Source of the DNA: Dulcicalothrix desertica PCC 7102
Lineage (GTDB): Bacteria; Cyanobacteriota; Cyanobacteriia; Cyanobacteriales; Nostocaceae
Direction: 5' to 3'
Assembly: GCF_003991905.1 (NCBI RefSeq)
Contig: NZ_RSCL01000010.1
Location: forward strand, 124,001-188,000
DNA: 64,000 nt
Made by a program: the position numbers and the translations under genes. The stretch's first letter is position 1. Each line of letters starts with the position of its first letter. The notes beneath the pieces are model-generated. The model was given only the letters and a program-made list of their open reading frames with translations. It did not search any database and had not been told where the DNA came from. Shown here piece by piece: positions 16,884-26,133 of the stretch.

Positions 16884-18467
16884 CTATGAAGAAGCTGATT
16901 CTTGAGCAGCGCTAACAGAACCTATTTTCTTACCTGATGCTGCTGACTCACGACGAGGGGAAGAAGAACCTCCTTTAAGTTTGGGTTTAACGGAACGTCC
17001 ACCTTCGCCACGTCCACCTTCACCACGTCCACCTTCGCCATTATCCCAGGAACGACCACCACGACGTTCTCCTGAATATTCACGACGGGGTGAACCACCA
17101 CCTCCACGAAGTTTTGGTTTGGGTGTTGGGGATAGTAGTTCTTCTTCAGTTGCATCAGCTTCGGTTTGTAACCAAGCTGGACGAGTTTGGTCGTAAGCTA
17201 GTTGTAATGCTGCTGCGGCAATTGCGTGAGCATCGTATTCTTCGCTCAACTCACGAACAATTGGTAAGAAGGATGCCAATCTTTCGCCAGTTAGTGCTTC
17301 GCGCACTTGTTCTTGTAACTTTTGAATATAGCGTGCTTCTATTTGCGCGCGTGTTGGAATTGGCAGTACTTGCCAAGCTTGACGAACGTGACGCTCAAAT
17401 ATTTGCTGTTTGCGACGCTCGAATGGTTGTACTAAAGTAATCGCAGTACCTTCTTTACCTGCACGACCTGTACGACCAATTCGGTGTACGTAAGTTTCTA
17501 CGCTATCAGGTAAGTCAAAGTTAATTACGTGTGATAGCTGGTCTACGTCTAAACCACGTGCAGCAATATCAGTTGCTACTACCCAACGAACTTGACGATT
17601 GCGGAATCTTCCTAATAAACGTTCTCTGGCTTGTTGCGACAAGTCACCGTGATATTCATCGACACTATGACCTGCTGATTGAAGCTGGCTGGTAAGTTCT
17701 GCTGCTGTACGACGAGTACGTACAAATATCAACGCTGACTCTGGGTCTTCCATTTCCAAAATAGGTTGTAATGCTCTGGCTTTGCTCCAGTTACGAGGCA
17801 CTACATAAGCTACTTGGTTAATTTTGTTCGGCGCCGCTTTTGGTTGTTGTACGGTAACGGTAACAGGGTCATTCAAATAGTTGTTGACAAGCTGACGTAT
17901 GCTTGGTGGCATTGTCGCTGAGAATAATGCCGTTTGACGCTCTGTTGGCGCCTGCGAGAGAATTTTCTCAACGTCATCGATAAAGCCCATGCTTAACATT
18001 TCATCGGCTTCATCTAATACAAACCAGCGAACATAATCAAGTTTGAGGCTACCACGCTCTAACAAGTCAATTACTCGTCCAGGTGTACCAACGACGATGT
18101 GGACACCACGTCGCAGTTGCATAATTTGACGGTCTATCGACTGACCACCATAAATAGCTGCTGTACGTAATCCACTGTTGCCGATAAAAGTAGAAACTGC
18201 ATCGTGAACTTGAATCGCTAATTCACGAGTTGGCGCCAAAACTAAAGCTTGTACGGCGCGATGGTTAACGTCTAATCTCTCTAATATAGGTAAGGAGAAA
18301 GCAGCGGTTTTACCTGTACCTGTTTGCGATTGACCAACAACATCACGTCCAGATAGCAAATGTGGAATCGCTTGTGCCTGAATATTGGTAGGTTCGGTGA
18401 AACCAAGTGTTTCTAATTGTTGTACACGTTCTTCTGAGAGACCTAATTCTTGAAAGGAAGGATTCAT
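16884..18467 (-). CDS. crhR: DEAD-box RNA helicase, CrhR-like
   Basis: The 527-residue ATP-dependent RNA helicase unwinds RNA in the cytoplasm. CrhR in cyanobacteria responds to cold and redox state. Visible motifs are the Q-motif FTEPTNIQ (23-30), Walker A SQTGTGKT (47-54), PTRELA, DEAD in VLDEADEM, SAT in LFSATMP and HRIGRTGRAG. The region TGERLASFLPIVRELSEEYD is typical of the CrhR group. The tail from about residue 440 is rich in Arg-Gly, with three GEGGR units written by 15-bp DNA repeats (about 16998-17040). A strong AGGAGAATTAATG start supports 18467. The gene name is by similarity; deaD/csdA would be the general bacterial name. Confidence 0.88.
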   Translation of the reverse strand: MNPSFQELGLSEERVQQLETLGFTEPTNIQAQAIPHLLSGRDVVGQSQTGTGKTAAFSLPILERLDVNHRAVQALVLAPTRELAIQVHDAVSTFIGNSGLRTAAIYGGQSIDRQIMQLRRGVHIVVGTPGRVIDLLERGSLKLDYVRWFVLDEADEMLSMGFIDDVEKILSQAPTERQTALFSATMPPSIRQLVNNYLNDPVTVTVQQPKAAPNKINQVAYVVPRNWSKARALQPILEMEDPESALIFVRTRRTAAELTSQLQSAGHSVDEYHGDLSQQARERLLGRFRNRQVRWVVATDIAARGLDVDQLSHVINFDLPDSVETYVHRIGRTGRAGKEGTAITLVQPFERRKQQIFERHVRQAWQVLPIPTRAQIEARYIQKLQEQVREALTGERLASFLPIVRELSEEYDAHAIAAAALQLAYDQTRPAWLQTEADATEEELLSPTPKPKLRGGGGSPRREYSGERRGGRSWDNGEGGRGEGGRGEGGRSVKPKLKGGSSSPRRESAASGKKIGSVSAAQESASS

Positions 18468-18595
18468 TAATTCTCCTAAATCTTCTTATTTGGTAATGGG
18501 TAATTAACTTGATATGGATAATAAGGGCTAATAGAAAAGGGTAATCGTTGTAATCAGGATAATAATCTACTAGCCATAACGGGCAAAGTTAACAG

Positions 18596-19930
18596 CTAAT
18601 TAACAGCTACTAACTGTTTAACAACTTGACCATAAAGGTCATATGCATCGGCGCCAGTAATTTCAACTTGGACGATGCTTCCTAAACTGGCTTGTCCACC
18701 AACGTATACAAGCCCATCAACTTCTGGAGCAAAACGACTCGAACGACCGATTAATTCACCTGTTTCTGGATTTTCCTGTTCAATCAGCACATCCACAACT
18801 TGATTAATAAGTTGTTGATTTTTATTTTCAGAAATCGGTTGCTGGAGTGCCATCAAGGCATCTCGTCTTGTATCCATAATTTCTTGCGGTACCTGGTTAG
18901 GTAAATTTTGGGCTGGTGTTCCCTCCTCCGCTGAAAATGTAAATACCCCAACATGGTCAAATTCATGACGCTGAACAAATTGCAACAAATGTTCAAATTG
19001 TTCATCAGTTTCTCCAGGAAACCCAACAATAAATGTTGTTCGCAGCACCGCGTTTGGTAACGCTTCCTTGATGCGCTCGATAATCGCATCGTTAACTCGT
19101 CCTTGCCAAGGGCGGTTCATTGCACGAAGAACATCGGGGTGTGAGTGTTGTAACGGTAAATCCAAGTAGGGCAAAACATTGGGTGTCTCTTGAATTGCTG
19201 CAATTACATCAGGGGTAAGTCCCGTTGGATATGCGTAATGCATCCGAATCCACGGTACATCAACTTTACCTAACGCGCGCAGTAACTCGGCTAACTTCGG
19301 TTTGCCATATATATCCATACCGTAGTTAGTTGTAATTTGAGAAATCAAGATAATTTCTCGCACTCCTTGAGATGCCAATTGTTCGGCTTCAGTAACAATC
19401 GATTCTATAGTACGCGAACGTTGGTTTCCTCTAAGATGGGGAATTATACAAAATGCACACCGATAATCGCATCCCTCGGCAACTCGCAGGTAAGCTACGC
19501 CCTCTGTTGTTGTTCGGTAGCGTGGTGTCAACTCATCCGCTATATAAGTTGGCTCGGCACTAACTTCTTTTACTCGCTCGCCACTTGATGCGCGCTCAAT
19601 CACGTCTACGATTTTGTGATAATCGCCCGTCCCTACTACTGCAACCGCTTCGGGCAACTCTTCCAATAATTGCTCTTGGAAATGCTGCGCCATACAGCCG
19701 GTAATGACAATTTTCTTGTTCGCTTCTGCTAGTTCGACTAAAGTGCGAACCGATTCAGCGCGCGCCGCTTCAATAAAACTACATGTATTTACAATAACGT
19801 AATCTGCTAACTCTTCGTTACTATCTACGCCATAACCTGCTTCTACAAGCAGTCCCAGCATATGCTCCGTGTCAATTCTATTTTTCTCGCAGCCTAGATG
19901 AGAAATGGCGATCGTTGGCTTTTCACCCAT
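18596..19930 (-). CDS. rimO: Ribosomal protein S12 methylthiotransferase RimO
   Basis: The 444-residue radical-SAM enzyme adds a methylthio group to an Asp of ribosomal protein S12. The N-terminal cluster domain has Cys in [16 protein letters not shown] and GCMAQ. The radical-SAM loop is [20 protein letters not shown] (CxxxCxxC), and a C-terminal TRAM domain runs from about residue 375. The length is normal. ATG 19930 directly precedes [16 protein letters not shown], the expected N-terminus. It lies 128 bp upstream of the helicase gene on the same strand. The plus-strand side is an 824-bp gap leading to btpA. Confidence 0.93.
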   Translation of the reverse strand: MGEKPTIAISHLGCEKNRIDTEHMLGLLVEAGYGVDSNEELADYVIVNTCSFIEAARAESVRTLVELAEANKKIVITGCMAQHFQEQLLEELPEAVAVVGTGDYHKIVDVIERASSGERVKEVSAEPTYIADELTPRYRTTTEGVAYLRVAEGCDYRCAFCIIPHLRGNQRSRTIESIVTEAEQLASQGVREIILISQITTNYGMDIYGKPKLAELLRALGKVDVPWIRMHYAYPTGLTPDVIAAIQETPNVLPYLDLPLQHSHPDVLRAMNRPWQGRVNDAIIERIKEALPNAVLRTTFIVGFPGETDEQFEHLLQFVQRHEFDHVGVFTFSAEEGTPAQNLPNQVPQEIMDTRRDALMALQQPISENKNQQLINQVVDVLIEQENPETGELIGRSSRFAPEVDGLVYVGGQASLGSIVQVEITGADAYDLYGQVVKQLVAVN

Positions 19931-20754
19931 ATTTTAATATCATTCTTGCTTATTTTGTCACGTTTGTTAATTATCAAACAGTTAAGCATTATTTTCCCTT
20001 CACTATATCGTGGAATTTGATTTTACATTCGAGAGTGATATCCCTACAAATGCTTATCAAGCGTCTTTAGCCTCAACTAGGGGCTAAGACTGCTTACAGT
20101 AACGAGACATGCTATGATTGTGCTTGATTCTGTGTTTCCAGAGAAAAAACCAAATTTATTCTTAGGGCAAATTTAACACTCTTTACAATTCTACAACTTT
20201 ATAGCTGTAGGTATTGTACACTACCGGAGCTAGCAAATGCGTTGTGAATTTACCCGTAGTCAAGTTCGCCCTCTGGATGACTGGTGTATACGAACTAAAG
20301 TTCGTTATTACTACTAGTCTGTGGCGTATCCAAAAGAAGTCGCAACCCGTAGGTAGTATCGCAAGCGCATTTTATGCTGCCGTGCGGTGGTGTTAGCTCG
20401 TTGCTCTTTTTAAAAAGCGCGGGAGCTGTGGGCTGCTTGTTATCTCACTTTATTCATCACGTCGCCATTATACAGGAAAGTGTACCGTTTGTGTAGACTT
20501 TTCCAAATAGTACGAGTCAGAGTGCATTTTATTAAGTGGCAGTCTCCTCTTGTAGCCACTTTCTATCTTAACATATCTTATGAAAGGTTTCACCTCAAAT
20601 TATTCCTTAAGGAGGAGGCAGAAAACCGAACCATATAGCACATATTTGAGAAAATATAGCAAAGTCTACCCCTTTCACTTTCAGCACGGTTGTTTTTCAA
20701 TAGAGAAGGCTGTGACATTAGATAGAGGACTCCGCGAAGCGGTTTAATTGAAGA
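19931..20754. other. 824-bp gap with no recognised gene; several small hairpins
   Basis: This is the longest unexplained gap of the window. It must hold the divergent promoters of rimO and btpA. Visible inverted repeats include TTAGCC...GGCTAA (20067-20087), ACGAACTAAAGTTCGT (20290-20305) and CTTTTTAAAAAG (20406-20417). The stretch 20215-20450 has locally higher GC and stem-like segments and could be a structured RNA, but it matches no RNA family I can name (tmRNA, RNase P RNA and SRP RNA signatures are absent). A purine run, TTAAGGAGGAGG, at 20607-20618 looks like a ribosome binding site but has no good start codon after it. Confidence 0.5.
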
Positions 20755-21627
20755 GTGGACTTATATCAGTTATTTAAAACCCAAACCCCAATTATTGGCG
20801 TGGTTCACCTTTTGCCGCTGCCGACTTCTCCGCGTTGGGGGGGAAGTTTGAAAGCGGTTATTGACCGCGCCGAAAGAGAAGCTGCCGCTTTAGCCAGTGG
20901 AGGAGTTGACGGTATTATAGTCGAAAATTTTTTCGATGCGCCATTTACTAAAAACCAAGTTGACCCAGCTGTTGTCAGTGCCATAACGGTAGTAGTGCAG
21001 CGAATTCAAAATTTAGTTACACAACCCATCGGGTTGAATGTGTTGCGGAATGATGCCAAAAGCGCTATGGCAATAGCTAGCTGTGTTCATGCACAATTTA
21101 TTCGCGTTAATGTTTTAACTGGGGTGATGGCAACCGACCAAGGATTAATTGAAGGAGAAGCACATCAATTACTACGCTATCGGCGTGAATTAGGTAGCGA
21201 TGTCAAAATTATTGCTGACGTACTTGTTAAACACGCACGTCCCCTTAGTTCTCCCAATTTGACCGTTGCCGTCAAAGATACAATTGAACGTGGTCTAGCT
21301 GATGCTGTTATTTTATCTGGCTGGGCGACAGGTAGCCCACCATCTTTAGAAGATTTAGAATTAGCATCCGCTGCTGCTGATGGGACTCCAGTATTTATAG
21401 GCAGTGGTGCTAGCGTGGATAATATAGCTACACTAATGCAAGCTGCGGATGGTGTAATTGTATCCAGTTCGCTTAAACGTCAAGGGCGGATTGAGCAGAC
21501 TATCGACCCCAACCGTGTTGCTACATTTGTCGAAGCAGCCCGAATCATCCGTAATTCTAGTAACAACTCTAGTAGTAATTCCAAAGGTGGCAAAAAGTCT
21601 ACGTCTTCGGTAAAACTACATTCTTAA
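20755..21627 (+). CDS. btpA: Photosystem I biogenesis protein BtpA
   Basis: The 290-residue protein belongs to the BtpA/SgcQ family of TIM-barrel proteins. In cyanobacteria BtpA stabilises photosystem I and lies on the cytoplasmic thylakoid face. Characteristic stretches are PIIGVVHLLPLPTSPRW, GVDGIIVENFFDAPF, QPIGLNVLRNDAKSA and DAVILSGWATGSPP. The barrel ends at about residue 268, and a Ser/Asn/Lys-rich tail follows. The start is GTG at 20755 (GTG GAC TTA TAT CAG); no ATG is available in frame. It lies about 100 bp upstream of a VKOR-thioredoxin gene on the same strand, separated by a repeat block. Confidence 0.88.
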   Translation: MDLYQLFKTQTPIIGVVHLLPLPTSPRWGGSLKAVIDRAEREAAALASGGVDGIIVENFFDAPFTKNQVDPAVVSAITVVVQRIQNLVTQPIGLNVLRNDAKSAMAIASCVHAQFIRVNVLTGVMATDQGLIEGEAHQLLRYRRELGSDVKIIADVLVKHARPLSSPNLTVAVKDTIERGLADAVILSGWATGSPPSLEDLELASAAADGTPVFIGSGASVDNIATLMQAADGVIVSSSLKRQGRIEQTIDPNRVATFVEAARIIRNSSNNSSSNSKGGKKSTSSVKLHS

Positions 21628-21633
21628 AATAAA

Positions 21634-21712
21634 AGTGAGGAGTGCTGAGTGCTGAGTGCTGAGTTTTAACTCATAACTCATAACTCATAACTTATAACTC
21701 CTAACTTATTTA
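21634..21712. repeat. GTGCTGA and AACTCAT short tandem repeats
   Basis: Three GTGCTGA units are followed by about five AACTCAT-like units and AACTCCTAACTT, between btpA and the VKOR gene. Confidence 0.8.
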
Positions 21713-21735
21713 ATTCTAACCCCTTGATCAAAATT

Positions 21736-22773
21736 ATGAGTCGCCGTCGTCCTATCCCTTGGATTCATCGCACTTCGCGCTTAAGTATTGCTGCGATAGC
21801 TGGACTTGGTGCTGTAAACACTGGCTATCTTAGCTACGTCAAGTTAAGCGGAGGCGCCGTTGCCTGCGTGAATAAAACTGCTGGTTGTGATAGTGTTCTC
21901 TCTAGCCCTTGGGCTACCATTTTTGGTGTCCCACTAGCTATATTTGGGTTTTTGGCTTATGCCAGCATGACTGGTTTTGCACTGGCGCCATTGGCTATTA
22001 AGCCAGAAACGAATAAAGAGCAACGCAAAAAATTAGAGAACATAACCTGGCTATTACTACTAGCTGGCAGCATCGCCATGACCGTGTTCAGCGGTTACTT
22101 AATGTACTTGCTCGCTTTCCAAATCAAAACTGTTTGTTATTACTGTATTGCAAGTGCATTATTTTCACTTAGTATATTAGTATTGACTATTATTGGTCGT
22201 TCGTGGGACGATATCGGTCAAATATTTTTTACAGCAGTCATTGTCGGTATGGTAACGCTAATCGGTACTCTTGCTGCTTACGCTCCCATTAATAACTTGG
22301 TTACAAATGGAAATAATGCTGACCCAACTAACCCAAATCGTGCTGGTGTAACTGTTGCACAAACTGGGTCTGGCGCCGGACAAATTTTCTTCGATGCACG
22401 CAAAGCTGGTGAACCTAACCCAAAATCAGGTTGGGAAATAACTACTACCAGTGGCGAAGCTGAAATTCAATTAGCAAACCACTTGGCTAAAGTTGGCGCC
22501 AGAGAATATGTTGCTTTCTGGTGCCCGCACTGTCACGAACAAAAATTACTGTTTGGTAAAGAAGCTTACAAAGTAATCACAGATAATAACGTTAAAACAG
22601 AATGCGCGCCAGAAAGCCCAGTTGGTAAACCACAAGACTGTAAAGCTGCTGCTATTCAAGGGTTTCCCACTTGGATTATTAATAACAAATCTTATAGTGG
22701 AGTCCAGAATTTGAATGATTTAGCAAACGCATCTGGTTACGCTGGTTCTCGTAATTTCAAATACTTCAGGTAA
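21736..22773 (+). CDS. Vitamin K epoxide reductase (VKOR)-thioredoxin fusion
   Basis: From ATG 21736 the product is 345 residues. The N-terminal VKOR domain has four to five membrane helices, a loop Cys pair (ACVNKTAGCDS) and the quinone-site CYYC motif. The C-terminal thioredoxin-like domain carries FWCPHC and a further Cys pair (TECAP...QDC). It makes disulfide bonds in exported and lumenal proteins using quinone as electron acceptor. The plant homologue LTO1 supports photosystem assembly. Adjacency to btpA fits a role in photosystem biogenesis. A TTG four codons upstream is a weaker start. Confidence 0.88.
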   Translation: MSRRRPIPWIHRTSRLSIAAIAGLGAVNTGYLSYVKLSGGAVACVNKTAGCDSVLSSPWATIFGVPLAIFGFLAYASMTGFALAPLAIKPETNKEQRKKLENITWLLLLAGSIAMTVFSGYLMYLLAFQIKTVCYYCIASALFSLSILVLTIIGRSWDDIGQIFFTAVIVGMVTLIGTLAAYAPINNLVTNGNNADPTNPNRAGVTVAQTGSGAGQIFFDARKAGEPNPKSGWEITTTSGEAEIQLANHLAKVGAREYVAFWCPHCHEQKLLFGKEAYKVITDNNVKTECAPESPVGKPQDCKAAAIQGFPTWIINNKSYSGVQNLNDLANASGYAGSRNFKYFR

Positions 22774-22804
22774 TCATTTTATTTGTAAGGTTTTATAAAA
22801 TTTA

Positions 22805-22837
22805 CGCCTTCTCTAAGGTTAGAGGAGGTATTTTTAT
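22805..22837 (+). terminator. Rho-independent terminator after the VKOR gene
   Basis: CTTCTCTAA pairs with TTAGAGGAG (one G-T pair) around GG, followed by TATTTTTATTT. It lies 32 bp after the VKOR stop codon. Confidence 0.75.
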
Positions 22838-23094
22838 TTATAGAAAACTATATAGTATTTTAACGAATTATGGATAATTGTTGCAAATTGTAATAAATTG
22901 TTATCTAGTTAATATTTTAATAGCTGCTAAATAGGCTACTCTCATGGTTGCGATTTAGTTTTATCACAAATAACTACATTTAGAAAGAATTAGACTTGAC
23001 AACTCGTTATAAATAGAAATATGCCATAGTAATGACTATAGCAGTAACTGTTTAAATAAGTTTTCTGTTTCAAAACTCGACTCGGTAATTGGGA
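22838..23094. other. Leader/promoter region of the diguanylate cyclase gene
   Basis: AT-rich, with no gene. TTGACA at 22996-23001 is a good -35 candidate, but only weak -10 matches follow (ATATGC about 17 bp on). Confidence 0.35.
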
Positions 23095-25290
23095 ATGAGT
23101 AAGCAGCGATATAAGTTTCTGCAAATGTTTCGGTTCAAGCAAAAACAACCTCTTTTAAATCGAAGAGAGTTACTCGTTTCCTTTGTAGTTGCAGGCTGCA
23201 TTGTTGCTTTACGCTTACTGGGATTTTTTCAGCTTTTTGAATGGATTGCGTTAGATATATTTTTCCAGTTACGTCCATTGGAAACGTATCCTCAACCTAT
23301 CACAATTATTGCTGTTGATGAGATATCATTGAGAACTATTGGTACGTGGCCTGTACCAGACCGTACAATCGCCGAGTTATTAACGAAATTGAATAAGTCT
23401 CATCCACACGCTATTGGCTTAGATATTTATCGAGATTTCAAAGTTGACCCTGGTCACGAACAGCTACTAGCTGCTTATCAAAACACTCCCAACTTAGTTG
23501 GTATTGAGAAGTTATCACAAAAGCAAGATAATCATGTTTTGCCACCAATTGGTTTAAATCGAAGCCAAGTAGGTTTTAATAATATAGTACTTGACAGTGA
23601 TGCGAAAGTACGGCGAAGTTTACTATATTGGCATACATACAAGGAAAAGCACGAAAGTTTTGCGCTAAAAATTGCCAAGCTATATTTACAATCAACTGGT
23701 ATTGTACCATTAGCAGCACAGAGTAATCCAGAGTATTTACAGTTAGGAAAAGCAGTTTTTTCTAGGTTTTTACCAAACGATGGTTCGTATGTAGGAGCGG
23801 ATAACAGAGGCTATCAAATTATATCTAATTTCCCTAAACCTAGCTGCACAACTTGTTCTCGTGATAATTGGGGTTTTCGTAAAGTCTCATTACGCGAAGT
23901 TCTCAACGATAAAGTTCCAGAAAGCTGGATTAAAAACCGCATTGTCTTGATTGGTTCCACTGCACCTTCTCTACAAGATTATGTGCAAATACCATATTCT
24001 AGTCAATTTGTTGGTCAAGCTAAAACAATAGCTGGAGTTGAACTGCAAGCTTATTTTATTAGCGAAATAATTTCTGGCGCCTTATACTCAAGACCATTAA
24101 TCAAAGTATGGTCAGACCCAATCGAATACTTATGGATTTGGGTGTGCGCGTATTTAGGTGTAGTAACACGATACCAAATTAAGAAAACTACCATAAGCTT
24201 TTTAATAATTATATTTTTTGGTTCTGTACTAGCTGGAAGCACATTTGTGATATTTCTTGATGGTTGGTGGATACCGATTATACCCGGATTAATTAGCTTA
24301 TCTGCTTCAGCATTTGTCGTTACTTGCCAAATTAATTATGTTCAAGAAGAGTTAAAACGCTCTAAAGAGTTTCTATACCAAATTATAAACACAATTCCTG
24401 ACCCCGTTTTTGTTAAAAATAAAAACTATCAGTGGATTGTTCTAAATGAAGCTTACTGTGAATTTTTGGGTTATCCAAAAGAAGTTTTGTTAGAAAAAAG
24501 TGACTACGAATACTTTTCTGACTCTCAAGCCAAAGCATTTCGCTTTCATGACGATTTAGTTTTTAGAACTCAAGAACCATGTGAAACCGAAGAACAATTT
24601 ACTGACAAAAATGGTAATACTTATTCAATTGCCACAAAACGTTCGCTCCACAAAGACGCTGCTGGTAACTGCTACTTAGTGGGAGTCATTCGTGATATTA
24701 CCAAACGAAAATTAATCGAGGAAGACCTCAAACGCGAGAAAGCAGAGTTATTTCGTTCCAATAAGGAGTTAAAAATCCGAGAAGACCGCTTACGTTACTT
24801 AGCCTATCACGACCCCCTTACAGGTTTACCAAACCGCAAACTATTCGCCGAACAACTCGAAGAATCGCTCTTATGGGCCCAAAGCAATAGCCTTATGGTT
24901 GGACTATTGTTCATTGACCTAGATGGGTTCAAAAAAGTTAATGATACTTTAGGTCACGAGATGGGAGACCGATTGTTAATTACTGTTGCTAGCAGACTCA
25001 ACAACTGCCTGCGTGGAAGCGATACTGTAGCGCGGCTTGGTGGTGACGAATTTACCGTCATACTACGTGCAATACCCAAAAAAGAAGTCGCCGCCAAAGT
25101 CGCTGAAAAAATACTACTAACAATCACAGAACCAATTCTCTTAGAAGGTAACGTTGCCAGAGTATCTGCAAGTATAGGTATTAGCATATACCCTGTTAGT
25201 AGTCATGATACTGAAACGATAATCAAGCAAGCTGATGCTGCAATGTATCGTGCCAAACACATGGGTAAAAATCGTTATGAGTTTGCTTAA
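23095..25290 (+). CDS. CHASE2-PAS-GGDEF diguanylate cyclase
   Basis: From ATG 23095 the protein is 731 residues. Order: a short N-terminus and membrane helix (about 25-45); an extracytoplasmic CHASE2 sensor (about 50-330, with ITIIAVDEISLRTIGTWPVP); two to three membrane helices (about 340-410); a PAS domain (about 430-540, with PDPVFVKNKNYQWIVLNEAY); a short linker helix; and a GGDEF domain (about 570-730). The active site RLGGDEF is intact, and the RxxD of a product-inhibition site (RGSD) precedes it by five residues. It should make cyclic-di-GMP in response to an external signal. There is no EAL domain. It stands alone after a terminator. Confidence 0.9.
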   Translation: MSKQRYKFLQMFRFKQKQPLLNRRELLVSFVVAGCIVALRLLGFFQLFEWIALDIFFQLRPLETYPQPITIIAVDEISLRTIGTWPVPDRTIAELLTKLNKSHPHAIGLDIYRDFKVDPGHEQLLAAYQNTPNLVGIEKLSQKQDNHVLPPIGLNRSQVGFNNIVLDSDAKVRRSLLYWHTYKEKHESFALKIAKLYLQSTGIVPLAAQSNPEYLQLGKAVFSRFLPNDGSYVGADNRGYQIISNFPKPSCTTCSRDNWGFRKVSLREVLNDKVPESWIKNRIVLIGSTAPSLQDYVQIPYSSQFVGQAKTIAGVELQAYFISEIISGALYSRPLIKVWSDPIEYLWIWVCAYLGVVTRYQIKKTTISFLIIIFFGSVLAGSTFVIFLDGWWIPIIPGLISLSASAFVVTCQINYVQEELKRSKEFLYQIINTIPDPVFVKNKNYQWIVLNEAYCEFLGYPKEVLLEKSDYEYFSDSQAKAFRFHDDLVFRTQEPCETEEQFTDKNGNTYSIATKRSLHKDAAGNCYLVGVIRDITKRKLIEEDLKREKAELFRSNKELKIREDRLRYLAYHDPLTGLPNRKLFAEQLEESLLWAQSNSLMVGLLFIDLDGFKKVNDTLGHEMGDRLLITVASRLNNCLRGSDTVARLGGDEFTVILRAIPKKEVAAKVAEKILLTITEPILLEGNVARVSASIGISIYPVSSHDTETIIKQADAAMYRAKHMGKNRYEFA

Positions 25291-25855
25291 AGACTTCCAA
25301 TAACCTTTATAACCTGAGTATTAATACTAAAGTATTAAATAACATAAGTGAAAATACTATTATGTCTATCTTATATTTGGTATCAGTAAAGCCTATAACT
25401 CTTATTTTTCGATTATTTAAACCAAAAATATAGATATTTCTACCATTGTCATAGCTTTGATTCTACTCATTGCTGCTTAAATATGGGTATTTTTTCATAA
25501 GCTTGTTATTTGATTTACACCGCATTTATACGTAAGCATATTAAAATATTGTCAAAGAAAGACAGGCTTGTAACCATTAACGTGTTATTTATGAAATAAA
25601 TATATCGCTCTTTTGGGTGATGCGAGGAAAGATACAGCAGCAGTATTACTTGAATATTGCTTCAAATTTGTTATCCAGTTGGTTATACCTAATTGTCAAC
25701 TGGTATTAATTTTAAGCGAACTTGTAACAACAAAGACTCGAATCTTTCTTAAATGTTTGTTAAAAGTTTATAGGGTTTTCACTTTTCAGAAAAAATTTCA
25801 GTAAAAACACTTACGTAATAATACTTTAGCCATACAAAGGAGTAATGCCGAGCTT
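25291..25855. other. 565-bp AT-rich gap upstream of a small secreted protein
   Basis: No gene or repeat is recognised over most of it. Just before the next gene there is AAAGGAG (25836-25842), then a six-codon frame ATG CCG AGC TTA TGG TAA (25845-25862) whose end overlaps the ATG at 25856. The long leader could hold a regulatory element, but nothing is recognised. Confidence 0.4.
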
Positions 25856-26101
25856 ATGGTAACTAGTTTAAAATTAGCAAGCGCGCTATTGTTCTTTGTC
25901 GGCGCCCATGTATTAGTTCCAAGAATAGCTGATGCAGCAGCAATGTTGAATCAACCTGTTGCCGCAGCAAATCGTTCGAGTAATATTGAGCTTAATAACC
26001 AAAACTTAAATCAAGTACAGGTGCTTCAAAATTCTTATAGCGAATATGAACCACCTAATTACGGTGGTCCTGACAGCGAACACGCCAGTGGAACAAGATA
26101 A
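25856..26101 (+). CDS. Small secreted protein with conserved-looking C-terminal motif
   Basis: The 81-residue product has a signal peptide (residues 1-28, LKLASALLFFVGAHVLVPRIADAAA). A short Asn/Gln-rich middle follows, then the tail YEPPNYGGPDSEHASGTR. I recall tails of the PPNYGGPDSxxGSGTR kind in small exported proteins of filamentous cyanobacteria; no function is known to me. The ATG lies 13 bases after AAAGGAG, and a six-codon mini-frame overlaps it, which could couple translation. A decayed palindromic repeat begins just after the stop, and nadB converges from the other side. Confidence 0.65.
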   Translation: MVTSLKLASALLFFVGAHVLVPRIADAAAMLNQPVAAANRSSNIELNNQNLNQVQVLQNSYSEYEPPNYGGPDSEHASGTR

Positions 26102-26102
26102 A

Positions 26103-26133
26103 ATGTAGAGACGCGATTTATCGCCTCTATTTA
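26103..26133. repeat. Decayed palindrome of the GTAGAGACG family
   Basis: TGTAGAGACGCGATTTATCG has an imperfect second arm (CCTCTATT). It overlaps the last codons of nadB. Confidence 0.6.

Noticed and set aside
16922-17155. Frames opposite or shifted in the helicase RG-tail region
   Set aside because: They are shadows of the repetitive Gly/Arg codons.
20214-20396. 60-codon frame on the plus strand in the rimO-btpA gap
   Set aside because: No ribosome binding site and no protein-like features; more likely part of a leader or an RNA. The +1 frame with two TAG codons was also considered and is not better than chance.
25613-25804. 63-codon frame in the gap before the small secreted protein
   Set aside because: TTG start, no ribosome binding site and no similarity to anything I recognise.
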